Translations under genes and position numbers: made by a program
From: JBKEDF01 sp047975325
GTDB taxonomy: Bacteria; Pseudomonadota; Alphaproteobacteria; Rhodobacterales; Rhodobacteraceae
Assembly: GCA_047975325.1 (NCBI GenBank)
Contig: JBKEDF010000066.1
Span: 1 to 10,152, forward strand
Direction of reading: 5' to 3'
Length of the DNA stretch: 10,152 nucleotides
The notes under the pieces: generated by a model
Databases searched by the model: none
The model's input: only the letters and a program-made list of their open reading frames with translations
What the model was told of the DNA's origin: nothing
In this document: positions 1 through 6,329 of the stretch, piece after piece
How positions within the stretch are numbered: position 1 is the first letter of the stretch
Layout of the letters: every line of letters begins with the position of its first letter

Positions 1-573
1 GATCATGGCGACAACGTCGGTGCGCGTGGATTATGGGGTAAATCCAATATGTACGAAGAAAGCGTTGCCAGTCCGATGATCGCGGTCGGGCCGGATTATC
101 CAGGCAGGGTTTGCGAAACGCCAGTCAATTTGATTGCTCTTTCGGCCACGATAACTGATCATTTTGGGGTAGGGCTGAACAGCCCCGCTACCGTAAAGTC
201 CCTGCGCGACATTGCGAATGAGGCCGATCAGCCTGATCGCGTGGTGTTTAGTGAATATCACGCAGCAGGGGCGGTATCGGGTGCGTTCATGTTGCGGCAG
301 GGGCGCTGGAAATATATCCACTATGTCGGTTTCGATCCTGAGCTTTTCGATCTGGAAAATGATCCTGAAGAAGCCGACAATCTGGCAGCCGATCCCGATC
401 ATGCCGAGATACTGGCACATATGGCCACATTGCTCCGGAAAATCTGCGACCCGGCGGAGGTCGACGCCCAGGCCTTTGCTGATCAGGATGCGTTGATCGC
501 AAGCTTTGGCGGGGTGAAAGCCGCGTCAATGGTTGGTGCCGCAGCAGCAGAGCCCATTCCCGATCACGACTGA
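1..573 (+). CDS. Sulfatase family hydrolase, C-terminal part (5' end outside window)
   Basis: The frame is open from base 1 and ends at TGA 571-573, giving the last 190 residues of a protein that starts upstream of the window. The first visible residues (DHGDNVGARGLWGK, then MYEES) match the metal-site region of type I sulfatases (PF00884), where the Asp-His pair binds the divalent cation and the GLWGK stretch is near the substrate pocket. Farther on, FSEYHAAG and GRWKYIHYVG followed by ELFDLENDPEEADNLA are the usual C-terminal sulfatase strand and 'N-DP-E--NLA' motif. Such enzymes hydrolyse sulfate (or phosphonate) esters. The formylglycine-bearing catalytic motif would lie upstream and is not seen, so the substrate cannot be assigned. 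The C-terminus looks complete rather than cut by the mobile-element remnant downstream. Local G+C is somewhat lower than in the core genes, which fits an accessory gene. Confidence 0.88.
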   Translation, partial: DHGDNVGARGLWGKSNMYEESVASPMIAVGPDYPGRVCETPVNLIALSATITDHFGVGLNSPATVKSLRDIANEADQPDRVVFSEYHAAGAVSGAFMLRQGRWKYIHYVGFDPELFDLENDPEEADNLAADPDHAEILAHMATLLRKICDPAEVDAQAFADQDALIASFGGVKAASMVGAAAAEPIPDHD

Positions 574-600
574 CCCTCAACAGCACGGAGCAAGCCATAG

Positions 601-692
601 ATAATCCTGCGATCCGCCATTCTCACCGGGAAGGTTTCGGGCGACCGAGCCGCCGGGTTTGACAGTTTCATGCGGCGGTTGGTCGATCCTGA
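601..692 (+). pseudogene. Possible N-terminal scrap of a small EthD/dabb-like protein
   Basis: Reading from 601 gives a short protein-like stretch (ILRSAILTGKVSGDRAAGFD, then SFMRRLVDP) with no ATG, GTG or TTG in place to start it. A TAG at 598-600 precedes it, and a GGAG purine run sits at 586-589. It resembles, from memory, the first 30 residues of small dimeric alpha/beta-barrel (EthD-like) proteins encoded next to sulfatases in Rhodobacterales. It then merges into the transposase remnant at about 690. The reading is that a downstream partner gene of the sulfatase was truncated at an insertion-sequence junction. This rests on weak recall, and it could equally be a chance open stretch. Confidence 0.25.
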
Positions 693-695
693 CGC

Positions 696-902
696 ATGGA
701 CGAGACCTATATCAAGGTGAGGGGGCTTGAGCAGCACCACCGTTTCATCAAACGGATTACCCGACCGATGCTGGGCTTCAACGCCTTCCATTCAGCCCAA
801 GCAACGCTGGCCGGGATTGAGGCGGCGCACATGATCCGCAAGTGCCAGCTTCCCGCTACGGGCCAGACCGCATTTCAGCAGTTCTCGGCCCTCGCGGGGT
901 AA
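696..902 (+). mobile_element. Decayed IS6-family transposase remnant with internal deletion
   Basis: The 68-residue reading frame opens with MDETYIKVRG, the segment carrying the first catalytic Asp of IS6/IS26-family DDE transposases. It jumps directly to EQHHRFIKRITRPMLGF, which carries the catalytic Glu (E12) and the family's C-terminal signature, and continues through AGIEAAHMIRKCQ to a normal end near QQFSALAG. In intact members these two blocks are separated by roughly 90 residues containing the second catalytic Asp (the T-D-K/S segment), so that part is deleted without loss of frame. The N-terminal DNA-binding part is also missing, with stop codons in frame at 660-662 and 690-692. Without the middle Asp and the N-terminus it cannot be an active transposase. 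No convincing terminal inverted repeat was found, though AACTTGCGAACC at 941-952 might be a degenerate right end. Confidence 0.85.
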
Positions 903-953
903 CTATGACCACACAAAGGCTTGCATATATGAAAACGGGAAACTTGCGAACCT

Positions 954-1436
954 TCAATGCCGTGTCCAGCCCGAAGGTTTCCGATCCCCAATTCGTTCCG
1001 GTGGTTCCTGTGGGGTGGTTACATCTTCCCATTCACCTTCCATGATGTCGTCAGCGCGGTAAGTGTTTTGTGCTGCGGCCATATTTACCACCTTCACCCG
1101 GGCGCCGATAAAGCCGATTACCCATTGCCGTATGGGCGGGACCAGCAGGAGAAAGCCTACGGTATCGGTGAAAAACCCGGGCGTCAGGAGCAAAAGACCC
1201 GCCAGTACGATTATTGCCCCATGGGCCATGGGTGACAGTGGATCACGCATCTGCTGCATCTCGCCGCGCAATTCCTCAATCACCCTGATTCCTTGCTGAC
1301 GAACAAGAAAGGTCCCGATGATCCCGGTCAACAGAACCAGCCCCAGTGTCGGCCAGAGCGTAAGCCATCCGCCAACCGTTATGAAAAGCGCAATCTCGAT
1401 CAGGGGAACGGCGATGAAGATCAGGAAAAGCCACAT
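954..1436 (-). CDS. fxsA: FxsA family membrane protein
   Basis: The protein has 160 residues, close to the E. coli FxsA length (158). Residues 1-22 and about 28-46 form two hydrophobic helices, and residues 72-112 hold one or two more. The family signature LLLTPGFFTD is at residues 82-91, just before the last helix, and the C-terminal ~45 residues are polar and cytosolic-looking. E. coli FxsA is an inner-membrane protein whose overproduction relieves exclusion of phage T7 by the F plasmid; its normal role is unknown. The ATG at 1434-1436 is preceded on the minus strand by GAGGA about 10 bases upstream. It is transcribed divergently from the Tim44-like gene. Its stop codon is only 51 bases from the IS6 remnant, but the protein end (PSGWTRH) looks natural, so the gene seems intact. 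No intrinsic terminator is evident downstream. Confidence 0.93.
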   Translation of the reverse strand: MWLFLIFIAVPLIEIALFITVGGWLTLWPTLGLVLLTGIIGTFLVRQQGIRVIEELRGEMQQMRDPLSPMAHGAIIVLAGLLLLTPGFFTDTVGFLLLVPPIRQWVIGFIGARVKVVNMAAAQNTYRADDIMEGEWEDVTTPQEPPERIGDRKPSGWTRH

Positions 1437-1477
1437 CTGGCAAAGGTCCTCTCGGGCGAAAGTTGCGGTGCGGACAG

Positions 1478-1506
1478 TGGACTTGCGTCTGCCCCTGCCC
1501 TACATA
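1478..1506 (+). promoter_or_regulatory. Weak candidate promoter for the Tim44-like/mltA/smr cluster
   Basis: TGGACT (1478-1483), a 17-base spacer, then TACATA (1501-1506) form a poor sigma70-like match in the 140-base divergent intergenic region. It would give a leader of about 65 bases. Spacing is good but the hexamers are weak, so this is a candidate only. Confidence 0.27.
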
Positions 1507-1529
1507 GGAGCAAAGATCAGGGATACCAA
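1501..1529 (-). promoter_or_regulatory. Candidate promoter for fxsA
   Basis: On the minus strand TTGGTA (1524-1529) is followed after 17 bases by TATGTA (1501-1506), a moderate sigma70-like pair. The -10 box occupies the same six base pairs as the candidate -10 of the divergent Tim44-like gene. The predicted leader to the fxsA ATG is about 58 bases. Confidence 0.32.
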
Positions 1530-1576
1530 CTCCCTGCCCCGTTTCAATCCGGCCCATGGGGCCTTTCGGAGGTCGT

Positions 1577-2236
1577 ATGAACGACTCGCTGATCCAACTT
1601 CTGGTACTGGCTGCGATCGCTGTTTTTCTGATCCTGAAACTCCGGTCTGTCCTGGGTACGCGTGAGGGATTTGAAAAGCAGCCGCTGCCGCCCGAAGAAA
1701 ACACCGCACGCGGCAATGAACGTTTCAAGGTGATAGATGGTGGCCCGGATCGCGATATCATCGACCATGTTGAGGATGGCAGTGCTGCCGCCAAGGCATT
1801 GGCCGAAATGAAGAAGGCGGATGATTCCTTCATCGTTTCGGAATTTCTGAATGGCGCGCGTGGCGCCTATGAAATGATCGTGATGGGTTTTGAAAACGGT
1901 GAATTGGAGGAAATCCGCCCATTCCTTGCCCCCGATGTCTTTGACACCTTCCAGGAGGCCATCCGCGCCCGTGAGGAACAGGGTCTGACCATCGAATCCA
2001 GTTTTGGCGGCATTCGTGAACTTTCCATTGCCGGTGCAGAATTTGATCCCGATACACGGGAAGGTGATATTTCGGTACGCTTCATCGGCGAATTGACGAC
2101 TGTGGTCCGCGACAAGCTTGGTGAAATCATCGAAGGCTCGGATACTGAAATCAAACGCCAGCGCGACGTCTGGACCTTTTCGCGTCAGATGGGATCATCC
2201 GACCCGAACTGGTTGCTGGTCGCGACCGGGGAGTGA
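1577..2236 (+). CDS. Tim44-like domain protein, membrane-anchored
   Basis: The protein has 219 residues. Residues 3-20 (LIQLLVLAAIAVFLIL and flanks) form a single N-terminal membrane anchor. A charged linker follows (about 21-75), and residues ~78-219 look like a Tim44-like domain (PF04280), with FIVSEFLNGARGAYEMIV, repeated FENGELEEIRPFL-type helices and the terminal VWTFSR...PNWLLVATGE. This is the alphaproteobacterial relative of mitochondrial Tim44; the bacterial proteins (sometimes called TimA) sit in the inner membrane, and their exact job is not settled. I chose ATG 1577 because GGAGG lies at 1568-1572, just upstream, and the hydrophobic anchor begins at once. The in-frame ATG at 1556 lies inside a small GGCCC/GGGCC hairpin and would add seven poorly fitting residues. 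It is first in a cluster with mltA and smr, and its TGA overlaps the mltA ATG by one base. Confidence 0.88.
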   Translation: MNDSLIQLLVLAAIAVFLILKLRSVLGTREGFEKQPLPPEENTARGNERFKVIDGGPDRDIIDHVEDGSAAAKALAEMKKADDSFIVSEFLNGARGAYEMIVMGFENGELEEIRPFLAPDVFDTFQEAIRAREEQGLTIESSFGGIRELSIAGAEFDPDTREGDISVRFIGELTTVVRDKLGEIIEGSDTEIKRQRDVWTFSRQMGSSDPNWLLVATGE

Positions 2237-3267
2237 TGCTTGCCGCATCCCGTATCTGGCTTGCCGGCTTTTTCCTGGGGCTGAACGTGGCGGCGGCCCC
2301 CGCACAGATGCTGGAATTTTCGGCACTGGAAGGCTGGGCCGAAGACGATCATCGTGCCGCCCTGTCGGTTTTCCTTGATAGCTGCGATTTGCTGGACGGG
2401 GCCGACTGGAGCCCGATTTGCCAGTTGGCGCCTCAGGCGATGAAAAGCCCGGAAGCCGCGCGAAGCTTTTTTGAACTGCTGTTTCAACCGGTACAGATCG
2501 GCGCGCCACCTGCCCTGTTTACCGGCTATTATGAACCGGAACTGGAAGGATCGCTTTTTCGCAGCAAACGTTTCGCCTATCCGATTTATTCTCCGCCGCC
2601 GGAGCTGGAGGCAGGTGAGGAATGGCTCACCCGGGCTGAGATCGAAACAACCGGTGCGCTTGATGACCGTGGGCTGGAACTTGCCTGGCTGGACGATCCG
2701 GTAGATGTGTTTTTCCTTCAGGTACAGGGATCTGGTAGGATCCGTTTGCCAAGTGGCCGGGTCATTCGCGTGGGATATGCGGGCCGCAACGGGCATGGTT
2801 ATCGTTCCGTCGGGCAGGAAATGATACGTCAGGGATTGCGCGAACCGCATGAGGTATCGGCGCAGGATATCAAGGATTGGGTACGTGAAAATCCAGAGGA
2901 AGGCGCGGCATTGCTGCGTCACAATTCCTCTTACGTCTTCTTTCGTCGTCTGCGGGATCTGCCTGCCGAACTGGGTCCGATCGGGGCAATGGGCCGGTCT
3001 ATTACCACGATGCGGAGCCTTGCCGTTGATCCGCGCCATACCCCCCTTGGCGCGCCGGTCTGGCTGGACAAGGAAGGTGGCCAGCCCTTGCAGCGGCTGA
3101 TGGTGGCGCAGGATACCGGAGGGGCGATAAAGGGGCCGCAACGTGCCGATATCTTCTTTGGTACGGGTGAAAAGGCAGGAATCGAGGCGGGAACCATCCG
3201 TGATGGCGGGCGCATGGTGGTGCTTTTGCCGATCGAGCTGGCTTTTGCCATGTTCCCGGACAGCTGA
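2236..3267 (+). CDS. mltA: Membrane-bound lytic murein transglycosylase A family protein
   Basis: The protein has 343 residues. Residues 1-24 look like a Sec signal peptide ending in the Ala-rich AAAPAQ. The MltA domain covers about 85-235, with TGYYEPELEGS at 96-106 and FFLQVQGSGRI at 159-169. The 3D domain covers about 250-335, with GRSITTMRSLAVDPRHTPLG and QDTGGAIKG at 292-300. By alignment from memory, D293 and D305 (in ADIFFGTG) match E. coli MltA D297 and the catalytic acid D308. The enzyme cleaves the MurNAc-GlcNAc bond of peptidoglycan with formation of 1,6-anhydroMurNAc, in the periplasm. Unlike E. coli MltA there is no lipobox Cys after the signal, so it is probably not lipidated. 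ATG 2236 overlaps the upstream TGA and has GGGGAG at 2228-2233; a GTG at 2233 directly before it is an alternative start. Translational coupling is likely. Confidence 0.93.
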   Translation: MLAASRIWLAGFFLGLNVAAAPAQMLEFSALEGWAEDDHRAALSVFLDSCDLLDGADWSPICQLAPQAMKSPEAARSFFELLFQPVQIGAPPALFTGYYEPELEGSLFRSKRFAYPIYSPPPELEAGEEWLTRAEIETTGALDDRGLELAWLDDPVDVFFLQVQGSGRIRLPSGRVIRVGYAGRNGHGYRSVGQEMIRQGLREPHEVSAQDIKDWVRENPEEGAALLRHNSSYVFFRRLRDLPAELGPIGAMGRSITTMRSLAVDPRHTPLGAPVWLDKEGGQPLQRLMVAQDTGGAIKGPQRADIFFGTGEKAGIEAGTIRDGGRMVVLLPIELAFAMFPDS

Positions 3268-3270
3268 CCA

Positions 3271-3831
3271 ATGAGCCGCCGCAGAACCCTGCATCCCGAA
3301 GAGGAAGAGCTTTGGAATGCGGTGGCAAAAACCGCACGCCCCATGCATTCGGAAAGGCTGCGACGCAAGCCTGATCAGGCAAAGGTCCTGCCACAACCGT
3401 TGCCCGGACCGGCGGCACTGCCTGCCTTCCGAATTGGCGAAAAGACGCCGCCCGCATTAACCCGCCCGGCCCCCTCGGCACCGATACAGATGGATGCCAG
3501 GGCCTTTGGCAAGATGAAACGCGGCAAGCTGGCACCCGAGGCAAGGATTGACCTTCATGGCATGACCCTGGCCGAGGCCCATCCCGCGCTGACTGCCTTT
3601 GTCCTGAATGCCCAGGCACGGGGAATGCGGCTGGTTCTGGTAATCACCGGCAAGGGAAAGCCGGGCCGTGATAGCGGCCCGATCCCGCAACGAACCGGGG
3701 TGTTACGCCAACAGGTCCCCCATTGGTTACGGCAGTCACCACTTTCGCTGGCAATCCTGGAAGTAAGCCAGGCCCATCTGCGCCATGGCGGTGGTGGCGC
3801 CTTATACGTCTATCTGCGGCGCAGGCGCTGA
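3271..3831 (+). CDS. Smr domain protein (putative DNA/RNA nuclease)
   Basis: The protein has 186 residues. The first ~85 are polar and Pro-rich (low-complexity linker), and the Smr domain (PF01713, MutS2 C-terminal type) spans about 91-184. Visible marks are IDLHGM at 93-98, TGKGK at 126-130 and the HGGGGALYVYLRR end at 172-184; the LHG and HGG.GA motifs define the family. Smr domains of this stand-alone SmrA type nick DNA or cleave RNA in tested relatives, so a nucleic-acid role is likely but not proven here. The start ATG lies three bases after the mltA stop with only a weak ribosome site (GGACAG), which suggests translation coupled to mltA. Its TGA touches the hslU stop codon on the other strand with no base between. 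Confidence 0.9.
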   Translation: MSRRRTLHPEEEELWNAVAKTARPMHSERLRRKPDQAKVLPQPLPGPAALPAFRIGEKTPPALTRPAPSAPIQMDARAFGKMKRGKLAPEARIDLHGMTLAEAHPALTAFVLNAQARGMRLVLVITGKGKPGRDSGPIPQRTGVLRQQVPHWLRQSPLSLAILEVSQAHLRHGGGGALYVYLRRRR

Positions 3832-5130
3832 TCAAAGCACATAGCGTGACAGATCCGTTGATTTCGCCAGTTCACCCAGATGGGTTTCGACAAATTCCGC
3901 ATTCACGGTAACAGTTTCGCCGCTGCGATCCGGGGCAGTGAAGGACAGTTCCTCAAAAACCCGTTCCATGACGGTATAAAGCCGCCGTGCACCAATGTTT
4001 TCCACTGTCTGATTGACCTCCGCCGCAATGCGGGCCAGGGCAGCAATGCCATCCTCGGTAAAGCTGACATCGACTTTTTCCGTCCCCATCAGAGCGGTAT
4101 ATTGCCGGGTCAGGGCATTGTCGGTTTCGGTCAGGATGCGGATAAAATCCGCTTCGGTCAGTGCCCGAAGCTCCACCCGGATCGGCAGGCGGCCCTGCAA
4201 TTCGGGCAGCAGATCCGAAGGTTTGGCAATATGGAAGGCCCCAGAGGCGATAAACAGGATATGATCGGTCTTGACTGGCCCGTGTTTCGTTGAAACCGTG
4301 GTGCCCTCGATCAGTGGCAGAAGGTCGCGCTGTACGCCTTCGCGGCTGACATCGGCGCCGCGCGCTTCGGCGCGTGCGCAGACCTTGTCGATCTCATCGA
4401 TAAAGACGATGCCGTTTTCCTGTACCGCTTCCAGTGCTGCCTGCTTGATGACCTCATCATCCAGAAGCTTGTCGGCCTCTTCCCCGATCAGCAATTCATA
4501 GCTTTCGGCGACGGTAACCTTACGGCGTGTGGTGCGCTGAAAGGCCTTGCCAAACAGATCCTGCAGACCCTGCATCTGGATTTCCATGCCATTGCCCATT
4601 CCCATCATCGGAAAGGGGGAGGCGCTATCCGTCAGTTCAAGTTCGATCACGGTATCGTCCAGTTCACCCCGATGGAGCTTGCCGCGGAACATTTCCCGTG
4701 TCTGTTCGCGGGCATCTTTCCCGGCGATTGCCTCAATCACGCGATCTTCGGCGGCGCCCTGTGCGCGGGCCTTGACATCATCGCGCATACGTTCGCGGGT
4801 TTCGATCATTGCCGCATCGACCAGATCACGGATGATACTGTCCACATCACGGCCGACATAGCCGACTTCGGTGAATTTCGTCGCCTCCACCTTCAGGAAA
4901 GGGGCCTTGGCAAGCTTGGCCAGACGGCGGGAAATTTCGGTTTTGCCAACACCGGTTGGGCCGATCATCAGGATGTTCTTGGGGTAAACCTCATCACGGA
5001 TATCATCGGCCAGCTGCTTGCGCCGCCAACGGTTGCGCAGGGCCACTGCGACGGCACGCTTGGCATCCTTTTGTCCGATGATGAAGCGATCAAGCTCCGA
5101 GACTATTTCGCGGGGGGTGAGGTCGGTCAT
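3832..5130 (-). CDS. hslU: HslU, AAA+ ATPase subunit of the HslVU protease
   Basis: The protein has 432 residues (E. coli HslU 443). Walker A GPTGVGKT is at 57-64, and the pore loop GYVG at 90-93 threads substrate. The inserted I-domain covers about 108-233, Walker B IVFIDEIDK is at 241-249 (D245, E246), and the sensor 2 GARRLYTVMERV is at 380-391. The C-terminal tail LSRYVL (427-432) inserts between HslV subunits and activates the peptidase. HslU hexamers unfold heat-damaged or regulatory proteins in the cytoplasm using ATP and pass them to HslV. The ATG (5128-5130) has GGAGG about four bases upstream and overlaps the stop codon of the preceding membrane gene (ATGA), so the two are probably translated together. 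It is the last gene of the operon begun by hslV. All key residues are present. Confidence 0.98.
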   Translation of the reverse strand: MTDLTPREIVSELDRFIIGQKDAKRAVAVALRNRWRRKQLADDIRDEVYPKNILMIGPTGVGKTEISRRLAKLAKAPFLKVEATKFTEVGYVGRDVDSIIRDLVDAAMIETRERMRDDVKARAQGAAEDRVIEAIAGKDAREQTREMFRGKLHRGELDDTVIELELTDSASPFPMMGMGNGMEIQMQGLQDLFGKAFQRTTRRKVTVAESYELLIGEEADKLLDDEVIKQAALEAVQENGIVFIDEIDKVCARAEARGADVSREGVQRDLLPLIEGTTVSTKHGPVKTDHILFIASGAFHIAKPSDLLPELQGRLPIRVELRALTEADFIRILTETDNALTRQYTALMGTEKVDVSFTEDGIAALARIAAEVNQTVENIGARRLYTVMERVFEELSFTAPDRSGETVTVNAEFVETHLGELAKSTDLSRYVL

Positions 5131-6185
5131 ATTGCCTCCGAATAGGGGGGAAGTCTGGATTTACCGGGAAAATCCGGCAGGGTTCGCATGAGGGTGTGGC
5201 GGGTTCGTTCCCAATAGCTGCCAAGAAGGACCAGCGAAATCCCCAGAACCAGAATGGCAAGCGCCGAATTGTCGAAGGCGCGAAACAACTGCATGACGGC
5301 ATATCCCGCCCCGGATACAAGAAATGAACGCCGGTCGATGATCACCGCGATCACCGCCAGGATCAGAAGGAATGCCAGCAACGTAATCTGCGGGACGGTT
5401 CCGGGCTGGTCGATCAGACGCAGTGCCACGATATTCACGATCAACGGTGCAGAGGCCACATGCAGCCAGAAACCCGTTGCGGAACGTGTGGTCATCCGAT
5501 GCGGATCCGACATGTCAAACCGCATCGCCAATATGAACAGGAGCAGCCCGAAAAAGACCGAAAGCGTCGATACCGCCCGATCCTGCAAGATGCCGGACAA
5601 ATCCCCGACAGGGGGTAACAGGCCCATTTGTGCCAGAAAGGCCCAAAGCGTCCATAATACCGCTACCGCGATGATCAGCACTGAAAAGGGAACACGGTAG
5701 ATCTGGTAATAGGCAAGCGTCACAAGGGCAACTGCCACCCAACAAAGCAACTGACCCGCATTTCCGGTCAGTCCCAAAAGGGTCACCAATATCATGCCGG
5801 TGAAATAAGTGGTGATCGCGGTCATGATTGCCAAGGCGATGGATGGGGCAACCATCCGCCGTTTCAGCGTGAAGTAGCGCGACAGCAATGCAAGGCCTGC
5901 CAGCGTCAATGCGGCCATGAAAAGTGCCGCAGGGGATCCGACACCCGTTTTGAAATCATAGACCATGCTGAAGGCCAGCGCGCTCCAGGCGCTGAACAGG
6001 ATGGTTAATCCGACAACGATGAAGATCTCATTGAAACCACGAAAGAGGGTAAAGGGTTCTTCACCCGGGGCGGCGGATTCCACCGCATTGCGACGGTTTG
6101 AGGCCAGTGCGATCAATGAGGCAGCCTGTTCGGCGGTTACGATCCCCTGACCGACTGCCGCGCGCAGATCCTCCTTTTTGATCAT
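5127..6185 (-). CDS. Multi-pass membrane protein encoded between hslV and hslU (DUF2157-like?)
   Basis: The protein has 352 residues and no function I can name. The N-terminal ~45 residues are soluble and helical (MIKKEDLRAAVGQGIVTAEQ), a short helix of the 'E-L---G-ITxEQA' kind seen at the start of DUF2157/DUF4401-type membrane proteins. From about residue 53 there are nine or ten hydrophobic segments (roughly 53-75, 86-102, 111-131, 134-158, 160-183, 196-221, 238-257, 266-284, 287-305, 308-323). A short Pro-rich cytosolic tail ends the protein. I chose ATG 6183-6185 because GGAG lies eight bases upstream and the longer in-frame start adds an unstructured 21 residues. It is preceded by a 144-base gap after hslV and overlaps hslU by four bases, which ties its expression to the heat-shock protease. 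No catalytic motif, signal peptide or transporter signature was seen. Confidence 0.85.
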   Translation of the reverse strand: MIKKEDLRAAVGQGIVTAEQAASLIALASNRRNAVESAAPGEEPFTLFRGFNEIFIVVGLTILFSAWSALAFSMVYDFKTGVGSPAALFMAALTLAGLALLSRYFTLKRRMVAPSIALAIMTAITTYFTGMILVTLLGLTGNAGQLLCWVAVALVTLAYYQIYRVPFSVLIIAVAVLWTLWAFLAQMGLLPPVGDLSGILQDRAVSTLSVFFGLLLFILAMRFDMSDPHRMTTRSATGFWLHVASAPLIVNIVALRLIDQPGTVPQITLLAFLLILAVIAVIIDRRSFLVSGAGYAVMQLFRAFDNSALAILVLGISLVLLGSYWERTRHTLMRTLPDFPGKSRLPPYSEAI

Positions 6186-6290
6186 GTCACTGCTCCGTTC
6201 CGGCTGCGTCAGGTGGCCTGTGTCGGTTCGGAAAGCCCGCCTTGTCAATCAGCAGGCCTGCCTGTTTTCCGTTTCTATATGGCGGGGGGA

Positions 6291-6325
6291 GGCAGGAGGT
6301 GCAAGATGGGCAGGCATCTCCTGCC
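6291..6325 (-). other. Inverted repeat just downstream of hslV
   Basis: GGCAGGAG (6291-6298) and CTCCTGCC (6318-6325) form an 8-bp perfect stem with a 19-base loop, starting five bases after the hslV stop codon on the transcript. No T-run follows on the minus strand, so it is not a standard intrinsic terminator. It could protect the 3' end of an hslV message or lower read-through into the two downstream genes. Confidence 0.45.
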
Positions 6326-6329
6326 GGGA

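Noticed and set aside
571..700. Sulfatase truncated by the IS element
   Set aside because: The C-terminal sequence and length after the ELFDLENDPEE motif fit a natural end, and the transposase homology begins over 100 bases later.
1556..1576. Earlier ATG for the Tim44-like gene
   Set aside because: It sits in a GGCCC/GGGCC hairpin, lacks a ribosome site, and would place charged residues before the membrane anchor; ATG 1577 has GGAGG at 1568-1572.
2185..3396. Long minus-strand open frame (403 codons) opposite mltA and the start of smr
   Set aside because: It lies wholly antisense to two well-supported genes, reads as Arg/Gln/His-rich sequence with no recognisable domain, and is explained by third-position bias of the real genes.
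4672..5145. Plus-strand open frame opposite the hslU N-terminal half
   Set aside because: It mirrors HslU codons, has no motif and no ribosome site, and overlaps a gene with every AAA+ motif intact.
5254..5700. Plus-strand open frame opposite the membrane protein gene
   Set aside because: The product is Arg/Ser/Thr-rich shadow sequence; the opposite strand gives a coherent multi-pass membrane protein.
6186..6248. Earlier start for the membrane protein between hslV and hslU
   Set aside because: The extra 21 residues are polar and unlike the family start, while ATG 6185 has GGAG at good spacing.
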